This document shows, one piece after another, positions 59,404 through 64,000 of a stretch of 64,000 nucleotides of DNA. The stretch's first letter is position 1, and each line of letters opens with the position of its first letter. The notes under the pieces were generated by a model. The model did no database searches. It worked only from the letters and a program-made list of their open reading frames with translations, and had not been told where the DNA came from. Source of the stretch: Chloroflexota bacterium (GTDB taxonomy: Bacteria > Chloroflexota > Limnocylindria > Limnocylindrales > CSP1-4); NCBI GenBank assembly GCA_021786265.1, contig JAJYNP010000005.1, positions 100,650 to 164,649 of the forward strand. The letters are read 5' to 3'. The position numbers were made by a program, and so were the translations under genes.

Positions 59404-60390
59404 CTACGGACGCGCGTGCCCGCGCGACAGGCCGTCGATCAGGGCCATGATCCCGCCCCCCAGGAGCCCGAAGAAGCCGCCCCCCACGATCATGAGCCCG
59501 ATGACGAGCCAGACCTCGCCGATGCCTTCACCCGGGGCCGCCCGGGGCCCTTCGCGGCCGGCGATCATCAGGGCGATGAGGATGCTCCCGATGGCGACCA
59601 CCGCGGCGACCAGGCCAGCGATGAACGAGCCGCGCACCCGGTCCTCGCGATACCCGAGCACGCCGGCGCCGATCAGGAGTAGCGGCCAGCCGGCGAGGAG
59701 CCAGTCGGGGACGGTGAAGGCTCGTCCCGGCTGATCCGGGTACGAGGCCAGAACGGAGAAGACGAACAAGAGGAGACCGGCGGCGAGGAGAGCCGCCAGG
59801 CCGACGGCCTCCCGGCGGACGCGGGCGACAAGGCCTGCCAGACCGGGACCCTCGGTTCCGGATCGGGCCAGCCCTGCTTCGGATGGCTCCGGCGCCCGCC
59901 AGAACGCCGCAGCCAGGAACAGAGCCCCGCCGACCAGGCTCCCGGGGAAGAACCAGAAGGTCCAGTAGAGCCGGGTCGGATCGGTGGCCGTCGTCGCCCC
60001 CACGATCAGCCCCGCGATGAACGTCACGATGCCGATGACGGCGACCAGGATCCCACCGGGCAGAGGCCGGCGCCAGGCGAACACCAGCGCGGCCACGCCC
60101 GCGATCACGACGATCGAGAACCCCAACAGGGTGCCCGGGTCGTTCGATAGAGACGCGAGCGGGCCGAGCGGCGGCAACACGAACGCGAGCGTTGCGAGAA
60201 CCTTGAGAAGCTGCCGTCCAGCAAGGCCGGGCTCCTCGAGCGCCGGTTCTCCGTCGGAACCGCCATGGAACGGGAGCCCGCAGTGGTTGCACAGGCGTTC
60301 GCGATCCGGGGCGACGACCTTCCCACAATGGATGCAGACGCGGTCCGCATCCGTCGATTGGGACTCGGGGACGGAGGGATTGCCGGACAT
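59404..60390 (-). CDS. Multi-pass membrane protein with N-terminal zinc ribbons
   Basis: A 328-residue protein. Two CxxC pairs (RVCIHCGK and RLCNHCGLPF) near residues 19-37 form a zinc ribbon at the N-terminus. After a 25-residue linker, about eight hydrophobic helices follow (e.g. LLKVLATLAFVLPPLGPLAS, LGFSIVVIAGVAALVFAWRR, LVAVIGIVTFIAGLIVGATT). The C-terminal glycine-rich helix VWLVIGLMIVGGGFFGLLGG ends the protein. No transport or enzyme motif is seen. It starts at ATG 60390. Possibly a sensor or envelope protein; unknown. Confidence 0.7.
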   Translation of the reverse strand: MSGNPSVPESQSTDADRVCIHCGKVVAPDRERLCNHCGLPFHGGSDGEPALEEPGLAGRQLLKVLATLAFVLPPLGPLASLSNDPGTLLGFSIVVIAGVAALVFAWRRPLPGGILVAVIGIVTFIAGLIVGATTATDPTRLYWTFWFFPGSLVGGALFLAAAFWRAPEPSEAGLARSGTEGPGLAGLVARVRREAVGLAALLAAGLLLFVFSVLASYPDQPGRAFTVPDWLLAGWPLLLIGAGVLGYREDRVRGSFIAGLVAAVVAIGSILIALMIAGREGPRAAPGEGIGEVWLVIGLMIVGGGFFGLLGGGIMALIDGLSRGHARP

Positions 60391-60531
60391 GGGGTCGCCT
60401 CTTCTTCGTCCATCCTGGCCCCAGGCATCAGCCCTCGCCAGAGTCGGATGACACGGCGACCGAAAGATGTCCCGGTTCCGGCCGCGTCCGAGGCGACGGC
60501 GGCGGGCAGGCCGAACCTGCTCTGGCGGGGC

Positions 60532-60771
60532 CTACTCCCCGCCCGGGCGGGACCACGGCTCACGCTCGAGGGCGGCCTCGAAGTCGGCCCGCCCGTGCAC
60601 CGGCTCGCCGTGCGAGACCAGGACATGCTCGAACGGGAGGTCGAGCAGGGCGCGCAGCGCGGGGAGCGTCCGCTCCTCGAGCGACGGTGTCCACCAGACG
60701 CGGAGCACGCCGCCGGGTGCCGTCATGCCGTCGGCGAACACGAGCGCGCGCGGACCATGACCGGCGCGCGC
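60532..60771 (-). pseudogene. C-terminal fragment of an MBL-fold protein
   Basis: The frame reads HGPRALVFADGMTAPGGVLR, VWWTPSLEERTLPALRALLD and LPFEHVLVSHGEPVHGRADF. This is the last quarter of a metallo-beta-lactamase-fold hydrolase: 'G D' strand, 'LPFDHVLvSHGEPV' with the final metal histidine. The HxHxDH core and everything before it are absent, since the upstream DNA belongs to the VapC gene at 60775. It is a second, independent MBL remnant in this window, complementary in content to the one at 8141. Confidence 0.55.
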
Positions 60772-60774
60772 CGC

Positions 60775-61203
60775 TCACACGGCCAGTGGGTTGCGCCAGC
60801 GGATCTCGGTGAAGCGTGCGAAGTCCGTGTCCGCGGAGCAGATCTCCAGGCCATGCTCGATGGCGAGAGCCGCCAGGTGGGCGTCGGGGACCAGGTTGCC
60901 GGCGAGGTGGTGCCTGCGCAGCAGCCCGCCGAGCACGTCCGCGTGCCGGTCGGTCGGGAGCGGAATCCAGACCGCCGGCACCGCCAGCCACTCCTCGACG
61001 AGGCGCCAGGCCGCATCGGGCTTCACGGGGTGGTCGGACGCCCGCGGATGGGTCGCGATCCGTACGAAGGCGGTGAGCGACTCCCACGGCAGGCCCACGC
61101 GCCGGTTCCCGTTCAGCTGCTCCGCCAGCCACGCCGCAACCCGGCCATGCTGAGGGGCGGCTGAGTCGACGGCATACAGCAGGAGGTTGGCGTCGATCAA
61201 CAT
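60775..61203 (-). CDS. vapC: PIN-domain ribonuclease toxin (VapC-type)
   Basis: A 142-residue PIN domain with the four-acid active site: D4 in MLIDANLLLYA, E41 in LPWESLTAF, D107 in LVPDAHLAALAIEHG and D125/D127 in SADTDFARF. VapC toxins cleave specific RNAs (often tRNA or 23S rRNA) with Mg2+. The antitoxin gene immediately upstream overlaps by one base (TGATG). The length is typical. An MBL remnant follows directly. Confidence 0.9.
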   Translation of the reverse strand: MLIDANLLLYAVDSAAPQHGRVAAWLAEQLNGNRRVGLPWESLTAFVRIATHPRASDHPVKPDAAWRLVEEWLAVPAVWIPLPTDRHADVLGGLLRRHHLAGNLVPDAHLAALAIEHGLEICSADTDFARFTEIRWRNPLAV

Positions 61204-61433
61204 CAGTGCGCTGCCGGGCCGTCGAGCACCTCGAGCGCCTCGGCCACGTTGCTGACGTCGACTTTGAGGCCCAGCCTGACGGTGCGCTGACGGAACGGGG
61301 GCCGGGCCGGCCTGATCGTCAGCCCGCTGCGTACCAGCTGGTTCACCGCCTCGCTGACGCCGACGCCGCGCTCACGCTGCAGCGTGCGCACCGCGGCTGC
61401 CACGTCGTCGTCCAGGGTAACCGTGGTCCTCAT
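61203..61433 (-). CDS. vapB: Ribbon-helix-helix antitoxin (VapB-type)
   Basis: A 76-residue protein. The first 40 residues form a ribbon-helix-helix DNA-binding unit (MRTTVTLDDDVAAAVRTLQR, GVSEAVNQLVRSGL). The C-terminal half (PFRQRTVRLGLKVDVSNVAE, ALEVLDG) would wrap the PIN toxin. Stop and VapC start overlap by one base. Such antitoxins repress their own promoter, which should lie just upstream at about 61434-61470. Confidence 0.85.
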   Translation of the reverse strand: MRTTVTLDDDVAAAVRTLQRERGVGVSEAVNQLVRSGLTIRPARPPFRQRTVRLGLKVDVSNVAEALEVLDGPAAH

Positions 61434-61579
61434 GTGCCAACTCTAGCATCAAGATGCGAAGGAGATCGCATCAATCTGTCGAGTCGGTCGCAGAGTCGGC
61501 GCCGCGCCCTACAATGGGCGCCCCCGGAGGAATGCGAGCGGTCGAGACGTGCACCGCTGCCGCTGCAGAAGGAGGCGCG

Positions 61580-62173
61580 ATGCCAGGCGAGCAGCCCGCG
61601 GACCGGGTCCCGATGACGGAGGACGAGATCCGGCAGGCCTGGGTCACCGAGCCGCCACGCCTCTCCGGCCCGGTCACGATCGTCGACTACGACTCCTCCT
61701 GGCCGGCTCTGTTCGCTCGTGAAGACGGGCGGATCCGGGCAGCCCTGGGGGACCGCGTGGTCCAGCTCGAGCATACCGGCTCCACGTCGGTGCCCGGCCT
61801 GGCTGCGAAGCCGATCATCGACATGCTGCTCGTCGTCGCCGACTCGTCCGCCGAGGACGCCTACGGCCCGCCTTTGCAGGCCGCGGGCTACGTCCTGGTG
61901 ATCCGGGAGCCCGACTGGCACCAGCACCGCGTGTTCAAGGGGCCCGACACCAACGTCAACCTGCACGTCCTGTCGGCCGGCAGCCCAGAGATCGGCCGCA
62001 TCCTCGCGTTCCGCGACTGGCTCCGGACGCACGACGACGACCGCAGACTGTACGAGCGCACCAAGCGCGAGCTGGCGGCCCACAACTGGACGTACGTGCA
62101 GAACTACGCCGACGCGAAGACCGAGGTGGTGGAGGGGATCATCGCCCGGGCCCTGGCGTCCCGGGAGCGCTGA
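61580..62173 (+). CDS. GrpB-family (nucleotidyltransferase-fold) protein
   Basis: A 197-residue protein of the GrpB/UPF0157 family: GPVTIVDYDSSWPALFARED, VVQLEHTGSTSVPGLAAKPI (GS..VpGL.AKPiiD nucleotidyltransferase-like strand and acids), IDMLLVVADSSAEDAYGPPL, and HQHRVFKGPDTNVNLHVLSA. The C-terminal RDWLRTHDDDRRLYERTKRE and NWTYVQNYADAKTEVVEGII are typical. The GrpB fold is a polymerase-beta-like nucleotidyltransferase but activity is not established. GAAGGAGG precedes the ATG at 61580. Divergent from VapBC. Confidence 0.88.
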   Translation: MPGEQPADRVPMTEDEIRQAWVTEPPRLSGPVTIVDYDSSWPALFAREDGRIRAALGDRVVQLEHTGSTSVPGLAAKPIIDMLLVVADSSAEDAYGPPLQAAGYVLVIREPDWHQHRVFKGPDTNVNLHVLSAGSPEIGRILAFRDWLRTHDDDRRLYERTKRELAAHNWTYVQNYADAKTEVVEGIIARALASRER

Positions 62174-62192
62174 CGCTCCACCCGCGACGGCT

Positions 62193-63269
62193 TCAGTCCG
62201 CGAGCGTCGCTCCCGCAGCCTCGGCGGCGGCCCGCAGGGCGGCCCGCTCGAGCGCCCGACGCTCGGAGTCCGGTACCTGGTCCCGGGCGTGGTAGCTGGA
62301 GCGCACCAGCGGCCCCGACTCGACGTGCCGGAACCCCATCGCGAGCGCCGCGGCCTTCAGCTCGGCGAACTCCGCCGGGTGGTAGTAGCGCTCCACCGGC
62401 AGGTGCTGCTCCGACGGTCGCAGGTACTGCCCGATCGTCAGGATGTCGCAGTCGACCGCGCGCAGGTCGCGGAACGTCTGCAGCAGCTCGTCGCGCTCCT
62501 CGCCCAGGCCCACCATGATGCTCGACTTGGTGTGCACGGTGCCGTCCCGCCCGGCGATCTCGCGCGCGTACGCCCTGGCCCGCTCGAGGACACCGAGCGA
62601 GCGATCGTAGCGGGCGCGCTTCCGAACCGGCTTCTGCAGCCGCGCGACCGTCTCGACGTTGTGGTTCAGGATGTCGGGCGCGGCCGCCATCACGGTCCGC
62701 AGGGGCGCCTCCTCGCCGTTGAAGTCGGGGATCAGCACCTCGACGCCCATCCCCGGGCAGCGCGCACGCAGCTCGCGGATGGTCGCCGCGAACGCGCCCG
62801 CGCCGCCGTCGGGCAGGTCGTCGCGGGCGACGCTCGTGACCACGCAGTGGTCGAGGTCCATGGCCGCCACCGCCTCGGCCACGCGGCGCGGCTCGTCGTC
62901 GTCGAACCAGGTGGGACGCCCGGTCTTGATGGCGCAGAACCCGCAGGCGCGGGTGCAGACGTCGCCCAGGATCATGACCGTCGCGGTCCGCTGGTCCCAG
63001 CACTCGCCGATGTTCGGGCAGCGAGCCTCCTCGCAGACGGTGTGGAGTGTCAGGCCGCGCATCAGGCCCTTGAGACCGAAGTAGCGCTCGCCGGTCGGGA
63101 CGCGGGCGCGGATCCAGTCGGGATGGCGCCGCGGCACGGGATGGTTGCCCGGGACCGTGGACGGGGTGACTCCGGGCTCCGGCACGCCCCCCATCGCGAT
63201 GGTCGGCACCTCGAAGGCGTGCGGGTGTCCGGCGGACGGCGGCTGGAGGATCGGCAGGTCGCGACTCAC
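62193..63269 (-). CDS. lipA: Lipoyl synthase
   Basis: A 358-residue radical SAM enzyme with both clusters: CEEARCPNIGECWD (auxiliary [4Fe-4S] cysteines) and CTRACGFCAIKTGRP (radical-SAM CxxxCxxC). Further motifs are SVARDDLPDGGAGAFAATIR, LIPDFNGEEAPLRTVMAAAP and HTKSSIMVGLGEERDELLQT. LipA inserts two sulfurs into octanoyl groups bound to lipoyl domains. It ends in a C-terminal RSSYHARD... segment with the conserved RSSY. It lies four bases after the stop of the E2 gene that extends off the window, so lipoate synthesis and a lipoylated substrate are co-expressed. Confidence 0.95.
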   Translation of the reverse strand: MSRDLPILQPPSAGHPHAFEVPTIAMGGVPEPGVTPSTVPGNHPVPRRHPDWIRARVPTGERYFGLKGLMRGLTLHTVCEEARCPNIGECWDQRTATVMILGDVCTRACGFCAIKTGRPTWFDDDEPRRVAEAVAAMDLDHCVVTSVARDDLPDGGAGAFAATIRELRARCPGMGVEVLIPDFNGEEAPLRTVMAAAPDILNHNVETVARLQKPVRKRARYDRSLGVLERARAYAREIAGRDGTVHTKSSIMVGLGEERDELLQTFRDLRAVDCDILTIGQYLRPSEQHLPVERYYHPAEFAELKAAALAMGFRHVESGPLVRSSYHARDQVPDSERRALERAALRAAAEAAGATLAD

Positions 63270-63273
63270 CGGC

Positions 63274-64000
63274 TCACCAGATCGCCGTCTGCGCGCCGAC
63301 CGACTCGAGCCAGCGCTTGACGTCCTGCACGAAGCGACCCATCTGGGCGCCGTCGGTGGCCCGGTGGTCGAAGCTCGAGCAGATGTACATCATCGGGCGG
63401 ATCGCGATCGCCTCGCCGGCCGGCGTGTCGACCACCACCGGTCGACGCTGGATCGCCTCCATGGTGAGGATGGCGATCTCGGGGACGTTGACGATGGGGG
63501 CGCTGACCACCGACCCGAACCACCCGGTGTTGTCGACAGTGAACGTCCCGCCCTGCAGGTCCTCGAGGCGGAGCCGGTTGCCGCGGGCGCGCTCGGCGAG
63601 CTCGACCACCGCCCGGTTGAGCCCGTTGATGCTGAGCCGGTCCGCATCGTGGATGACCGGCGCGATCAGCCCGTCGTCGACGGCGACGGCCACGCTGACG
63701 TTGATGCGGGCACGGCGCAACAGGCCCTGGTCGGTCCAGTGGCCGTTGATGTCGGGATGGCGGCGCAGGGCCTCGACGGCGGCCTTGGCGACGAACGCGA
63801 CGTAGGAGAGGCCGATCCCCTCGCGCGCCTCGTACTCGCGCTTGACGCCCTCGCGGAGCGCCACGACGCCCGACATGTCGACCTCGAGCGTCAGGTACGC
63901 CATGGGCACCGACACGGCGCGGGCCATCTGCGCGGCGATCCCCCGCCGCATCTGGGTCATGGGCTTGAGCTGGTCGCCCTCGCCAAGGACGGCCGGCGGG
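63274..64000 (-). CDS. 2-oxoacid dehydrogenase E2 component, catalytic domain (5'-partial)
   Basis: The N-terminus lies beyond the window. The visible 240 or so residues are the catalytic domain of an E2: MTQMRRGIAAQMARAVSVPM, GIGLSYVAFVAKAAVEALRR, HWTDQGLLRRARINVSVAVA, VDDGLIAPVIHDADRLSING, GGTFTVDNTGWFGSVVSAPI, and the active-site CSSFDHRATDGAQM (H and D). The E2 of the acetoin-type cluster at 27688 ends differently (HRVLDG), so this is a second complex, probably pyruvate- or branched-chain type. The stop lies four bases before lipA. E1 and E3 genes presumably lie outside the window. Confidence 0.9.
   Translation of the reverse strand, partial: PPAVLGEGDQLKPMTQMRRGIAAQMARAVSVPMAYLTLEVDMSGVVALREGVKREYEAREGIGLSYVAFVAKAAVEALRRHPDINGHWTDQGLLRRARINVSVAVAVDDGLIAPVIHDADRLSINGLNRAVVELAERARGNRLRLEDLQGGTFTVDNTGWFGSVVSAPIVNVPEIAILTMEAIQRRPVVVDTPAGEAIAIRPMMYICSSFDHRATDGAQMGRFVQDVKRWLESVGAQTAIW

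Overview
The window is GC-rich throughout, with short intergenic gaps and many start/stop overlaps (ATGA, GTGA, TGATG). Gene content fits a free-living, probably soil or freshwater, heterotrophic bacterium: a Gram-positive-type peptidoglycan amidation pair (MurT/GatD), UvrD2 with an HRDC domain, an ImuA/ImuB/DnaE2 cassette, Tat and lipoprotein signals, and lipoate-dependent 2-oxoacid dehydrogenases. A high-GC Chloroflexota (Limnocylindria/Ellin6529-like) or an actinobacterium would fit. This is inference from gene content; the window has no rRNA, and its only RNA genes are tRNA-Arg(TCT) and tRNA-Glu(CTC).

Layout. 0-8 kb: small housekeeping and hypothetical genes, a class III aminotransferase, a ferritin-like/VIT1 metal transporter, a DinB protein, and a membrane protein-cupin pair followed by an SDR. 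8-9.2 kb: gene remnants (Crp-like, metallo-beta-lactamase, TfoX-like) around an intact VOC gene. 9.5-11.7 kb: UvrD2. 11.8-12.9 kb: remnants, including a subtilase with an internal deletion, ending in a hairpin upstream of metY-metX (12.9-15.3 kb). 15.8-16.5 kb: HAD phosphatase. 16.6-20.3 kb: a decayed SOS mutagenesis cassette (imuA-imuB-dnaE2) that keeps a textbook promoter and LexA box but carries frameshifts, a large internal loss and inserted short repeats. 20.2-22.5 kb: an overlapping three-gene hypothetical module, a MarR-zinc ribbon pair and a cupin. 22.7-26 kb: methyltransferase-MurT-GatD operon. 26.2-27.4 kb: an 18-residue lysine-rich micro-ORF with a strong hairpin, then a lipoprotein with an HNH-like motif. 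27.7-31.9 kb: lipoate ligase and E1alpha, E1beta and E2 of an acetoin/pyruvate dehydrogenase-type complex. 32-37 kb: Tat-exported DMFase-like protein with an Rrf2 regulator, a MocR regulator with a palindromic operator candidate, and an S53 peptidase remnant.

37.8-44.6 kb: tRNA-Arg, a solitary DNA methyltransferase, a GT-C glycosyltransferase with a small partner, and a DUF1611/dipeptide epimerase operon next to tRNA-Glu. 44.7-45.4 kb: low-complexity, duplicated repeat block. 45.4-50.1 kb: DUF1015 and a hydrolase that lacks its nucleophile, a lipoprotein, a SufR-like regulator, and an adenosine deaminase-like enzyme. 50.1-50.7 kb: two minisatellites. 50.7-57.3 kb: FAD oxidoreductase, a polar amino acid ABC transporter, an HpcH/HpaI aldolase and a TAP-type peptidase. 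57.3-62.2 kb: small stress/hypothetical genes, VapBC and GrpB. 62.2-64 kb: lipA and the C-terminal part of a second E2 gene, which runs off the window.

Two themes stand out. Intact operons are separated by short, recognisable carcasses of genes, several broken at C-runs or by internal deletion. A family of short repeats built on CACT-n-CAAGTG occurs in the two most degenerate stretches, one of which fills the broken SOS cassette. Lipoate metabolism appears twice: salvage next to one dehydrogenase complex, de novo synthesis next to another.
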